This document shows positions 7,483 through 15,651 of a stretch of DNA of 64,000 nucleotides, piece after piece. Numbering within the stretch: position 1 is the first letter of the stretch; each line of letters opens with the position of its first letter. The translations under genes and the position numbers were made by a program. This DNA is from Bermanella sp034111105 (GTDB lineage: Bacteria; Pseudomonadota; Gammaproteobacteria; Pseudomonadales; Oceanobacteraceae), in NCBI GenBank assembly GCA_034111105.1, contig JAWUXY010000077.1, forward strand, positions 1-64,000, in the 5' to 3' direction. The notes below the pieces were generated by a model, which ran no database searches, was not told the DNA's origin, and was given only the letters and a program-made list of their open reading frames with translations.

Positions 7483-8616
7483 ATGAAAAAAAGTAAAGTT
7501 TTAATTCTTGGTGGTTATGGGAATTTTGGCAAGCGAATTGCTGAAAATCTATCATTGATTGAGAATATTGAAATTATTATATCAGGTAGAAATGAAAAGA
7601 AAGCTAATGCTCTTTGTAATGAATTAATTTTAAACGGGGCAAGTGCTGATGTTAAGTCTGCTATTCTCGATATTCACCATTCTGACTTTTCTCATAGATT
7701 AAACGCATTATCTCCAAATATTGTGATTCATACAGGTGGGCCATTTCAAGGTCAAGATTATCGTGTTCCAGAGGCATGTCTGAGTGTTGGCAGTCATTAT
7801 ATTGATTTGGCTGATGATCGCCGGTTTGTTTGTGATATAACTGAATTAAATGATCAAGCTAAAGATAAAAAAGTATTATTAGTATCTGGTGCTAGCTCAG
7901 TACCAGGCCTTTCATCTGCTGTCGTTGATCATTTTATGGCGCGCTTTTCAAAGCTTGATGAAATTGATATGGCAATTGCCCCAGGTAATAAAGCTGAGCG
8001 TGGTGAGGCAACAGTGAAAGGTATTTTATCTTATACAGGTCATTCCTTTCAGGCTTTTAAAAAAGGGCGATGGATTGAGCAGTATGGTTGGATGTCGCCA
8101 AGAAAATTATGGTTTGGCAAGGCTATTGGTAATCGATGGTTGGCTAATCTTAATGTTCCGGATTTAGAGCTTTTTCCTAAGCGCTATACTTCTGTTAACA
8201 CGGTTAATTTTCAAGCCGGTTTAGAACTGCCGATATTGCATTTTGGGATGGTTTTAATGGCTTTTTTAACGAAAAAAGGGCTTGTTAAAAACTGGTCAAA
8301 ATTTACAGCGCCTATTTTTCATTCAAGTGAGGTGTTTAAATATTTAGGTACCAGTACAGGAGGCATGCAGGTTAATCTTTCTGGTTATGATGTAAATAAT
8401 ACTCCGATCAGTGTTAAATGGAATTTATGTGCAGAGGATGGTGTCGGTCCTTTTATCCCAACGATTTCAGCTATCATATTAGCTAAAAAATTAATGATGG
8501 GGTCAATAAATGAAACAGGTGCAATGCCTTGCCTAGGTTTATTCACCATGGATGAATTCGATGAAGAAGCAACGCGACTTGGTATATATCATCAAACGGA
8601 GGTGATTAATGGATAA
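7483..8616 (+). CDS. Saccharopine-dehydrogenase-like NAD(P)-binding oxidoreductase
   Basis: 377 residues from ATG 7483; an upstream in-frame TTG at 7450 was rejected because it precedes the Rossmann start by an unneeded 11 residues. The N-terminus KVLILGGYGNFGKRIAENL carries the GxGxxG-type nucleotide-binding turn (GGYGNFG) of the Sacchrp_dh_NADP family. HTGGPFQGQDYRVPEACL resembles the family stretch that follows strand 4. The C-terminal half (SGYDVNNTPISVKWNLCAEDGVGPFIPT) matches uncharacterised membrane-associated saccharopine-dehydrogenase homologues, not true lysine-pathway enzymes. It is the first gene of an operon: it overlaps the DUF2269 gene by 8 bases and the DoxX-like gene follows. 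The substrate is unknown. Confidence 0.85.
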   Translation: MKKSKVLILGGYGNFGKRIAENLSLIENIEIIISGRNEKKANALCNELILNGASADVKSAILDIHHSDFSHRLNALSPNIVIHTGGPFQGQDYRVPEACLSVGSHYIDLADDRRFVCDITELNDQAKDKKVLLVSGASSVPGLSSAVVDHFMARFSKLDEIDMAIAPGNKAERGEATVKGILSYTGHSFQAFKKGRWIEQYGWMSPRKLWFGKAIGNRWLANLNVPDLELFPKRYTSVNTVNFQAGLELPILHFGMVLMAFLTKKGLVKNWSKFTAPIFHSSEVFKYLGTSTGGMQVNLSGYDVNNTPISVKWNLCAEDGVGPFIPTISAIILAKKLMMGSINETGAMPCLGLFTMDEFDEEATRLGIYHQTEVING

Positions 8617-9082
8617 TTATTTACTTTTAAAAATGATACATATATTAAGTGCAGTGGTTGTAACGGGCACGGGTTCTGGAATTGCATTTTTTATGTTCAT
8701 GGTGAGTCGCACATCCAATTTGCAGGCTATCGCTGTGACGGCTCGACATGTTGTATTAGCGGATTGGATATTTACAGCTCCAGCAATTTTGGTTCAATTT
8801 ATTAGCGGTGTGCTATTGATGAATCTTCTTGGGTATTCATTTACAGCCAAATGGTTTTTTGTCGTCATTTCACTATTTATATTTATTGGCATATGTTGGG
8901 TTCCAGTTGTGTTTATTCAATATAAATTAAAAGCATTAGCGGATGAGGCTTTACAAACAGGGTGTTTTGATCCTGAATTTAATGTGATGATGAGGCGCTG
9001 GACGTTACTTGGTATACCTGCATTTATTTCAATACTGGTTATTTTTTGGTTGATGGTGTTTAAGCCATTTCCGGTAATATAG
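8609..9082 (+). CDS. DUF2269 family integral membrane protein
   Basis: 157 residues with four hydrophobic helices. The N-terminal LLLKMIHILSAVVVTGTGSG with a histidine in helix 1, the ARHVVLADWIFTAPAILVQF second helix and the RRWTLLGIPAFISILVIFWL last helix are the conserved features of the DUF2269 (predicted integral membrane) family. The charged and histidine-bearing helices resemble small haem- or quinone-contacting proteins, but this is conjecture. Translationally coupled to the preceding dehydrogenase by an 8-base overlap, and followed after 8 bases by the DoxX-like gene. Confidence 0.85.
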   Translation: MDNYLLLKMIHILSAVVVTGTGSGIAFFMFMVSRTSNLQAIAVTARHVVLADWIFTAPAILVQFISGVLLMNLLGYSFTAKWFFVVISLFIFIGICWVPVVFIQYKLKALADEALQTGCFDPEFNVMMRRWTLLGIPAFISILVIFWLMVFKPFPVI

Positions 9083-9090
9083 GATTTATT

Positions 9091-9468
9091 GTGTTGCCTT
9101 CAAATATTTGTTTTATTTCAAAAATGAGTCTTAGTTTTCTTTGGATAATGACGGGACTCACATCAGCGTTTTTTGCTAGAGAGATTGGTTACGATATTCT
9201 CGTGAATAACGGTTTTACAGCGTCTTTAGCAAATCTGAGTATATTGCTGGGTAGCATAGTAGACGTATCAATTGGAATTTGGTTGCTGACAGGGAAAAAC
9301 TTGAAGCTCTGTTATTTGATGCAATTACTCATGATTATTACATACAGTTTACTTTTAACGGCCATTGAACCTGTTTTTTGGCTTCACCCCTTTGGTCCGC
9401 TTACTAAAAATATTCCCTTAATTGTCTTGATATATATTTTATATTCTCATGAGAGGTCATTGCAGTAA
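9091..9468 (+). CDS. DoxX-like family membrane protein
   Basis: 125 residues with four hydrophobic helices. The first, FLWIMTGLTSAFFAREIGYD, and the third, GSIVDVSIGIWLLTGKNLKL, resemble the DoxX-like family (the domain often fused to the C-terminus of SDR-type epimerases). The conserved helix-2-to-3 motif of an aspartate followed by GIWLLTG is visible. Start is GTG at 9091 with AGGA seven bases upstream. It is the last gene of the dehydrogenase-DUF2269-DoxX operon, in which the separate dehydrogenase may correspond to the fused dehydrogenase/DoxX proteins of other bacteria. Confidence 0.78.
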   Translation: MLPSNICFISKMSLSFLWIMTGLTSAFFAREIGYDILVNNGFTASLANLSILLGSIVDVSIGIWLLTGKNLKLCYLMQLLMIITYSLLLTAIEPVFWLHPFGPLTKNIPLIVLIYILYSHERSLQ

Positions 9469-9555
9469 AATTGTGAATAATGAGGGTATTACGATTTTAA
9501 TACATCTTTTGTTAATAAATGGTTCGTAGTTATTAAGTTAAGATTTGAAGCATCA

Positions 9556-9574
9556 GGCTCCCTTGTGTGGGAGC
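9556..9574. terminator. Hairpin between convergent genes
   Basis: GGCTCCC and GGGAGCG-type arms (GCTCCC/GGGAGC, 6 perfect pairs, 6-base loop) lie between the DoxX-like gene and the convergent gene ending at 9617. A T-rich stretch follows a few bases later on the plus side. Confidence 0.45.
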
Positions 9575-9616
9575 GGACGTTTATTTATAAAGTTATAGTG
9601 CTAATAGTTATGCTTC

Positions 9617-10696
9617 TTAGTTTTTAAATTCATCTAGCCCATATGATTGCGTAGTAAATCCAGGTTCAACCAAAGGTGCTCGCATCATAGGTATTGTGAC
9701 TTTGGCAAGGGATACATTCTTTAAAACATACGGGCCGTTCTCGCCGGCATCTTTAATCATGACCCCTGCAAAACTCAGAGGTAGCCAATGTAAACCTGCA
9801 CTTAATTGTATTGAGGTTTGTGTGACGCCAATGGGCACTTCCGTGGCGCTATATAAAGAAGCTTGTACGTAATACTGGCTGTTTGCGCCAATCAATACTT
9901 GTACCTCTATTAATAATTGACCATCACTATCAATGCGTTCTTTAAACTCGCCAGTGAGTTCAATATCGGGTTGAGTGAGGGTAAAGGTGACGGCATCAAT
10001 GAGTTTATGTTTGGGGTCATTAATAAGCACTTTGTAAATGCCTGCACTTAATTGTGTGCTAGAGAAGTCAGCAAGATTAATACTGGTTTGATAGGTGTTG
10101 TCACCAGTACTGGTGAACGCTAATTTAGCGATTTTTTGTTGTCGAATGTCCAATAGTTCGGCGTTAAAGTTGGTTGATAGCTTTTTGCCTTCGTTGTTTT
10201 GCACAAAGGCAAATACGGTGACAGTGTCTGTTTTTAAATAGAATTTTTTATCGCTCCAAATCGTTAATCCCATGCTTTTGTCTTCGTTCATGGTGGTGCG
10301 CTCATCGACCTCATAGCGTTGCAGTACAGGGTCATGGTCGACATCGGGGATAGCGGCATTGCCTTCGGGATAACGTTTGAATTGTTCGTGGTCGCTGATA
10401 AGGCTGTCTTGCAGCTGTGTGCGCTCTTGTTGTTCTTTGATGCGTGCAATGGTGCTAGCAATGGATGATGTTTGTGGTACCTGTGCCTGTAATGGTGGCG
10501 ATAATTTTTGTGTTTGGTTTTTTTTGGGGTTTTGCAAGCTTGTGGCGAATGTAGGGAGGGTGCTCAACACAGAGGGTGTGTTTACAGTTTGTTTGGCTAA
10601 TGAATTGTGGCGTTCTATGAGTGAAACATCGTTGTTGAAAGCGTATACGCCAATAAAAAAAGTGACTGCGAAAATTATTATTATTTTTTTGTACAT
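9617..10696 (-). CDS. Membrane-anchored periplasmic protein of unknown function, partner of secreted hydrolase
   Basis: 359 residues. Residues 4-20 form a single uncleaved-looking N-terminal helix (KKIIIIFAVTFFIGVYAF), then about 100 residues of Pro/Gln/Ser-rich linker, then (about 140-330) two beta-rich, Ig- or macroglobulin-like domains (LTIWSDKKFYLKTDTVTVFA is a typical first strand pair). Such layouts are seen in DUF4785-like proteins. It lies 69 bases downstream of the secreted alpha/beta hydrolase and in the same direction, with a terminator-like hairpin between. The order secreted hydrolase then membrane-tethered periplasmic protein recalls lipase and lipase-foldase pairs, but no Lif motif is visible. 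Function unassigned. Confidence 0.7.
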   Translation of the reverse strand: MYKKIIIIFAVTFFIGVYAFNNDVSLIERHNSLAKQTVNTPSVLSTLPTFATSLQNPKKNQTQKLSPPLQAQVPQTSSIASTIARIKEQQERTQLQDSLISDHEQFKRYPEGNAAIPDVDHDPVLQRYEVDERTTMNEDKSMGLTIWSDKKFYLKTDTVTVFAFVQNNEGKKLSTNFNAELLDIRQQKIAKLAFTSTGDNTYQTSINLADFSSTQLSAGIYKVLINDPKHKLIDAVTFTLTQPDIELTGEFKERIDSDGQLLIEVQVLIGANSQYYVQASLYSATEVPIGVTQTSIQLSAGLHWLPLSFAGVMIKDAGENGPYVLKNVSLAKVTIPMMRAPLVEPGFTTQSYGLDEFKN

Positions 10697-10710
10697 ACTG
10701 CTGAGTCCAT

Positions 10711-10750
10711 TAAAAATAAAAAAGCCCCAAACTTTAACAGTAGGGGGCTT
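10711..10750. terminator. Hairpin between hydrolase and its downstream partner
   Basis: AAAGCCCC and GGGGCTTT (8 perfect pairs, about 14-base loop) lie directly after the hydrolase stop codon on the minus strand, with an A/T-rich flank. It is probably a (partial) terminator that lowers expression of the downstream gene relative to the hydrolase. Confidence 0.65.
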
Positions 10751-10765
10751 TATGGTTAACGCTTA

Positions 10766-11884
10766 TTACTCGGTGCAAATACCGATGCGTGCTGCCATGT
10801 TTCGACCATTACCACAGCTTAAGCCGTTTTCGATATTGGTGTAGTCTGGGTAGCTGATGCCGCCGTTACGTTCTGCATCATGGTCGGTGTAAACACTGGC
10901 CATGTTGTAAGTACGTGGTGTGCCTTTATTGGCATTGTTACAGCGGAACTTAGGTGAGCCATAGGCTATGCCTAGGAATGTTTTGTATTGGTTTAAGTCA
11001 TCCCAAAGACTGCGCTTAGGCGAGCCTGCGCAGCTCATTTGTGATGCAAGGTTGATGTAGCCATCGTCTTCACCATTTAAGAAGCCAGCTGATGCGCCTT
11101 GAATGCCAGGGAAACTTTTGTAGCCACCCATAACATACATAGGCGCTGCTAGGTTTGTACCAATTAGATTACGCGCAAGGTATGAATCGTTAGTTTGCAT
11201 CCACTTGACGCTGTCGTTGCAGTCTTTACCTAAGAACGCCGCGTTGATTAACGAGTCTAACCAATTGCCGTTGCAAATGCGGTCTGCGCCTTCCGTGCCG
11301 CTAATTGCACCACCCGTGGTAAATACACCTAAGATGCCGCTCATGGCACTTTTGTAGTCAACCGTAACGCTAGAGCCATTGGCATTAAATGCGGTGTTGT
11401 AATACGGTGAACCAGAGATCGCGTTGCCAGAAATAAACGTCATTTGCTGCGCGCCTTGGCTGTGACTAACCACCCAGAAGTCATCCGTGCTGTTGCACTG
11501 AGTGCCTGCTTGGTCATGGTTATAGCCGTCGCCGTTGCCTTGTTTAATGGCGATGATTTGGCGGGAGATTTCACCTGCGGTTTCATTGCGCCAATACGGG
11601 TAACCAGCTTCATCGGTGGAGTTATAGCCCACAATGCCGTAGTTATCATTGGCGCTCAGTAAATGCGCTAAGAAGTCTGCGCCGTTATATTGGCTAAAGT
11701 GAGAACTGCGCCAGTAGTCTAGGGCAGGCTGGTTGCTGCCACTTTTGACGCTGCCGTCGGTACCATGGCCATGAACCATGATGTAACAATTTTCAGCCAT
11801 TGCACTTTGGCTGAAAACAAAGCTAGTCAGTAATGCGGTCACGCTTAACACTGAACGTGTCAGATGCTTAAGATTCATTTGCAT
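10766..11884 (-). CDS. Secreted alpha/beta-hydrolase (esterase/lipase-like)
   Basis: 372 residues. A signal peptide (about 1-30, ending SQSAMA then ENCYIM) targets it to the Sec pathway. HGHGTDGS right after strand 1 fits the oxyanion-hole HG motif of lipases, and WVVSHSQGAQQMT gives the nucleophile elbow (S in HSQG, a G-x-S-x-G variant with H in place of the first G). A histidine in SVYTDHDAERNGG is the likely catalytic base, and an acid is not certain. The mature chain has about ten cysteines, several paired in closely spaced loops (DRICNGNW, GKDCND, MSCAGS), as expected of an extracellular disulphide-bonded enzyme. Substrate unknown. It is followed by a membrane-anchored partner gene. Confidence 0.78.
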   Translation of the reverse strand: MQMNLKHLTRSVLSVTALLTSFVFSQSAMAENCYIMVHGHGTDGSVKSGSNQPALDYWRSSHFSQYNGADFLAHLLSANDNYGIVGYNSTDEAGYPYWRNETAGEISRQIIAIKQGNGDGYNHDQAGTQCNSTDDFWVVSHSQGAQQMTFISGNAISGSPYYNTAFNANGSSVTVDYKSAMSGILGVFTTGGAISGTEGADRICNGNWLDSLINAAFLGKDCNDSVKWMQTNDSYLARNLIGTNLAAPMYVMGGYKSFPGIQGASAGFLNGEDDGYINLASQMSCAGSPKRSLWDDLNQYKTFLGIAYGSPKFRCNNANKGTPRTYNMASVYTDHDAERNGGISYPDYTNIENGLSCGNGRNMAARIGICTE

Positions 11885-12093
11885 AATTTGAGGCCCTTTG
11901 GACAGACAATAAGTCTATCGGTGTTTAATTATTATTGTTGTATCCTTTTGTAACGCTTCCCTTTGCTAAATCATGACGGCATTTCTATGACATAGCTCGA
12001 ATGAATCTTAGTCTGCTGTGGCGATCTCGCCATTACTTAACAGGACAAGTGTTAATACTCTAGTGGCCAAACAGTTAATTTGGCAGACATGGA

Positions 12094-13191
12094 CTACCCC
12101 TTTGTAGGTGTGTCGCCTTTGTGTTCGACCACGCTGTTTTGTCTGTAGTGTAATGGGGCGACACCAAACCAGCGTTTGAATGCGCGGCTAAAACTTGATG
12201 CATTTAGATAACCCAATTCATGGGCGATGTCGTCAAGGGAGCTGTCGTTAGACTCGATGCGTTTTAATGAAAGGCGCTTACGTTCGTTTTCGAGTAACGT
12301 TTTGTAATTAACCCCATGGTTGTGTAAATGCCGGCGCAAACTTCGTGGGCTCATGTGCAAGTTTTCAGCGAGGTGTTCTAATGACACCTGTGTAAAAGGA
12401 ATATCGCGTATGACCTTTTTGACCCGTTTAATAATAATTTCATCGGATTGAATTTGACTTAAATTTTGCTGACAAAGCTTCTCATTCTCGATGGCGGTTA
12501 AGGTGTTCGCAAAAATAATGGATTGTTTTAACGTATGAGCTGGAAAAATCACTCGATTGGCTTTTGCGTTAAAGCGAATAGGGTTATTAAAAAATCTTTC
12601 AAAAATAGGTTCGTCACTTGGGCATGGGTAAGAGAATTCAATTTCAATATCCATGTGTGCTTGACCAAGACAAAACCGCCCTAAACAAAAAAGCGCTGAG
12701 AATGTAAATTCGATAAAGTGAGGCAAAATATTGCCTAATGGTATTTTTTCTTCAATGGTAAAGACGCCACCGTTTTCATTACTTTCAAAACGAAAGTGCA
12801 GTAATTGGGTAAACAATGTTTGATAGGTTTCGAGTAGCGCCATGGCTTGATCTGGGTTGTCACTGCTCATGACGCGGCAAGCTAATACACCATCGTGATT
12901 AATAAAAAATTGTTCCCCCAGTTTTAACGCGTAGCTGCTGTCTTGGGTTAAACGTCGAGCGTTATTGAGTAAGCGGCGGTATTGTTCAAAAATAACATTA
13001 TGATCAAGTTGGGTGAAATCATTCAGGCTGATACCGGTATCGGCTAATAATGTTTCAAGTTTAACCCCTTGAGTAACGAGTAATTTTACTAAGGGCTTAA
13101 AGTTGGCAACAGGAATGCCAAAGTCTTGCATCCCCTGATGAATCAATCCCGGGGTGCTTAAGCTAATGTATGAGGCAATTCGATTAGGCAT
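12094..13191 (-). CDS. AraC-family transcriptional regulator (OruR/GadX-like, with arabinose-type N-terminal domain)
   Basis: 365 residues. The N-terminal 200 residues are the AraC 'ligand-binding domain' type seen in OruR/ArgR-like and esterase/lipid regulators (LLADTGISLNDFTQLDHNVI, then AMALLETYQTLFTQLLHFRF). The C-terminal HTH pair starts about residue 255: VSLEHLAENLHMSPRSLRRH is the first helix-turn-helix, and SLDDIAHELGYLNASSFSRA plus FKRWFGVAPLHYR is the second with the AraC signature. It is divergent from the nitronate monooxygenase gene (186 bases apart) and next to the secreted hydrolase, either of which it may regulate. Start ATG 13191. Confidence 0.88.
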   Translation of the reverse strand: MPNRIASYISLSTPGLIHQGMQDFGIPVANFKPLVKLLVTQGVKLETLLADTGISLNDFTQLDHNVIFEQYRRLLNNARRLTQDSSYALKLGEQFFINHDGVLACRVMSSDNPDQAMALLETYQTLFTQLLHFRFESNENGGVFTIEEKIPLGNILPHFIEFTFSALFCLGRFCLGQAHMDIEIEFSYPCPSDEPIFERFFNNPIRFNAKANRVIFPAHTLKQSIIFANTLTAIENEKLCQQNLSQIQSDEIIIKRVKKVIRDIPFTQVSLEHLAENLHMSPRSLRRHLHNHGVNYKTLLENERKRLSLKRIESNDSSLDDIAHELGYLNASSFSRAFKRWFGVAPLHYRQNSVVEHKGDTPTKG

Positions 13192-13376
13192 GGTACTACT
13201 GTATCACTCTTTATTCTTATTTTGATTGTTATTTAGGCTACATTGCAGGGAGATTAAGGGAAAGTGTCACGTGTATTTGGCTTAATATGATGGTCTTGTT
13301 GTCATAATAAGTCAGTCTTATTGTTACGATGGTTTTAATAACTTAAAGTCATAACCACTTTTTTAGAGTCAGTCTC

Positions 13377-14408
13377 ATGTTAAATGGTTTACGTTATCCT
13401 ATTGTTCAAGCGCCCATGGCAGGTGTGCAAGACGAAGTGTTGGCTGCAGCGGTCTCAAACGCTGGCGGATTAGGGTCATTGCCGTGCGCTATGTTGAATC
13501 TTGATGCCTTACAAATGAGTTTAGAAAACGTATGCAAACTGACAGATAAGCCTTACAACTTAAACTTTTTTGCTCATAAAACCGTGCCACTAACAGCAGA
13601 AGCAAAACAGGTTTGGCTTGACACCTTAGCGCCTTATTTTAAAGCGCTTAATCTTGACGCCACGCAATTGGCTGATGGACCAAAACGCCAAGCGTTTAAT
13701 CAAGAGATGCTTAACGTGATCGCGCCATTTAAACCATCGGTGGTAAGTTTTCATTTTGGTTTGCCAGATGTAAATTTAATTTTGGCGATTAAACAATGGG
13801 GTGGCCAAGTTTGGTCGACGGCGACCACCGTCGCAGAAGCAAAATGGTTAGCTGAAAATGGTGCAGATGCGATAATTGCTCAGGGTTTAGAGGCGGGCGG
13901 TCATCGCGGTCATTTTTTAAAATCGGATTTAGACGGTCAATTAAACACACTGCCTTTGTTAAGCGCGATTAAACAAGTTGTTACCATTCCTGTGATTGCG
14001 GCTGGTGGTATTGTAGATGCTAAAACGGTTAATCAAGCCATCACGTTAGGTGCCATTGCCGTGCAAGTGGGCACGGCCTATTTATTATGTGATGAGGCAA
14101 AGACAAGTGATATTCATCGCCATATTTTGCAATCAGATGATGCTCATCATACGAAAATTACCAATGTGTTTTCGGGCCGTGCGGCACGAGGAATCGTTAA
14201 TCGAGCCATACGTGAGCTAGGGCCAATTAGCAAAAATGCGCCCAGTTTTCCCCATGCAAGTGATGCAATTACGGCCCTTAGAAAAGCAAGCGAAGCAAAA
14301 GGTCTTGGGGATTTTACGCCCTTATGGTGTGGGCAAAATGCAACAGGCTGTAAAGCGGTTTCGGCTAAAGCACTGACAACAATATTAGCAAAAGGGTTAA
14401 ATGCATAA
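13377..14408 (+). CDS. Nitronate monooxygenase (2-nitropropane dioxygenase family)
   Basis: 343 residues. FMN-dependent TIM barrel that oxidises alkyl nitronates such as propionate 3-nitronate to the aldehyde/ketone. The start YPIVQAPMAGV is the family FMN-binding loop. DAIIAQGLEAGGHRGHF holds the catalytic histidine. IPVIAAGGIVD and AIAVQVGTAYLL are the phosphate-binding strands, and IVNRAIREL comes from the C-terminal helix that closes the site. Divergent from the AraC regulator, and the following convergent gene is an Old Yellow Enzyme, so several flavin redox enzymes cluster here. Start ATG 13377 with AGAGTC upstream. A hairpin terminator overlaps the 3' end. Confidence 0.9.
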   Translation: MLNGLRYPIVQAPMAGVQDEVLAAAVSNAGGLGSLPCAMLNLDALQMSLENVCKLTDKPYNLNFFAHKTVPLTAEAKQVWLDTLAPYFKALNLDATQLADGPKRQAFNQEMLNVIAPFKPSVVSFHFGLPDVNLILAIKQWGGQVWSTATTVAEAKWLAENGADAIIAQGLEAGGHRGHFLKSDLDGQLNTLPLLSAIKQVVTIPVIAAGGIVDAKTVNQAITLGAIAVQVGTAYLLCDEAKTSDIHRHILQSDDAHHTKITNVFSGRAARGIVNRAIRELGPISKNAPSFPHASDAITALRKASEAKGLGDFTPLWCGQNATGCKAVSAKALTTILAKGLNA

Positions 14409-14426
14409 TTAGCCGTTAACCCTTTT
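14391..14426. terminator. Intrinsic terminator overlapping the end of the monooxygenase gene
   Basis: AAAGGGTTAA (last codons) and TTAACCCTTT form a 10-bp perfect stem with a 15-base loop, with T's following on the plus strand and A's on the minus. It lies between two convergent genes (14408 and 14440), so it can serve both. Confidence 0.7.
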
Positions 14427-14439
14427 TATGATCAATATA

Positions 14440-15537
14440 TTACGCAGGCTGCTCCATATAATTTGGGTAGTCACTGTATCCTTTTTCGGTGCCGCCAAAT
14501 AATGCATCGCCATTCAATTGCGCAAGCGCTAATCCATGTTTAAAGCGTTTTGGTAAGTCAGGGTTAGCGATAAATGGGCGTCCAAATGCCACTAGGTCTG
14601 CATAGTCTTGTTGTAAAATATGCTCAGCACTTTGTTGGCTATAACCACCGGCTACGATTATGCTTTGGTTAAATAGACTGCGCAGTGTTTGACGAAAAAT
14701 TTCGGGTACCACTGGTGCGTCATCCCAATCGGCCTCTGCAAGATGCAAGTATTCAATTCCAAGTTCATCAAGCTGTTTTGCAGCGTATAAAATAGTGTCT
14801 TGAATTTCAGGGCAGTTCATTCCGCGAGCGGTAATAAATGGCGCAAGGCGTACGCCGACTTTGTCGGCACCAATTGCACCGGTAATTGCGTTGGCGACTT
14901 GCAGTAATAAGCGCGCACGGTTTTCTATTGTGCCGCCGAATTCGTCTTCACGTTTGTTGGAGGTGCTTCGTAAAAATTGATCCAGTAAATAGCCATTAGC
15001 GCTGTGAATTTCAACGCCATCAAAACCCGCGGCCATCGCGTTTATTGCGGCTTGGCGGTAATCATTTACGATGCCAGGAATCTCTTCTTTTGTGAGTGCG
15101 CGCGGTGTCGGGCAGGGTTGCATCGCACCTTGACCGTGCTCATCTACAATCCATACCCGTGCATCTGGGTTTAATGCTGAGGGCGCAACCGGTAAGCCGT
15201 CTTCATGAAACGACTCATGGGACATTCTGCCCACATGCCATAGTTGTACAAAAATACGGCCTCCTTTTGCATGAACAGCATCTGTGATTAATTTCCAACC
15301 GTCAATTTGTGCTTGCGAATGAATACCAGGGGTAAAACTATAGCCCTGGCCTTGAGGGGATATTTGAGTCGCCTCTGTCACGATAAGCCCAGCACTGGCA
15401 CGTTGCGCATAATATTCGGCCATCATGGCATTAGGAATATTGCCGGGTTGGGTGGTGCGGCTGCGTGTCATGGGGGCCATTGCGATGCGATTAGGCAGTG
15501 TGAAATGGCTGAAAGCGTGATTATTGAAAAGTGTCAT
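14440..15537 (-). CDS. nemA: Old Yellow Enzyme-family alkene reductase (N-ethylmaleimide reductase)
   Basis: 365 residues from ATG 15537, preferred over an in-frame ATG at 15552 because GGAG lies 7 bases upstream. FMN/NADPH-dependent reductase of activated C=C bonds and nitro compounds. Visible family features: LPNRIAMAPMTRSRT (FMN loop), QLWHVGRMSH, the substrate-binding HSAN pair in GVEIHSANGYLLDQFLR, NRARLLLQV, and the phosphate-binding LVAFGRPFIANPDLP. The closing YPNYMEQP matches NemA-type proteins. Divergent from a LysR gene 114 bases away, which is the likely regulator sensing electrophiles. Confidence 0.92.
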   Translation of the reverse strand: MTLFNNHAFSHFTLPNRIAMAPMTRSRTTQPGNIPNAMMAEYYAQRASAGLIVTEATQISPQGQGYSFTPGIHSQAQIDGWKLITDAVHAKGGRIFVQLWHVGRMSHESFHEDGLPVAPSALNPDARVWIVDEHGQGAMQPCPTPRALTKEEIPGIVNDYRQAAINAMAAGFDGVEIHSANGYLLDQFLRSTSNKREDEFGGTIENRARLLLQVANAITGAIGADKVGVRLAPFITARGMNCPEIQDTILYAAKQLDELGIEYLHLAEADWDDAPVVPEIFRQTLRSLFNQSIIVAGGYSQQSAEHILQQDYADLVAFGRPFIANPDLPKRFKHGLALAQLNGDALFGGTEKGYSDYPNYMEQPA

Positions 15538-15651
15538 GGTGGCTCCGTACATGGGTTTTTAGTGAGGTTTAAGTCATGTAAGGAGCTTAATTGATAAAAT
15601 ATATTTGAAAAACTAGTATAATTAACTAACACCTTCAAAATAAATTTGAAA

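Noticed and set aside
10377..10844. 155-codon open frame on the plus strand across two minus-strand genes
   Set aside because: It lies antisense to the hydrolase partner and hydrolase ends, has no family motif and no ribosome binding site.
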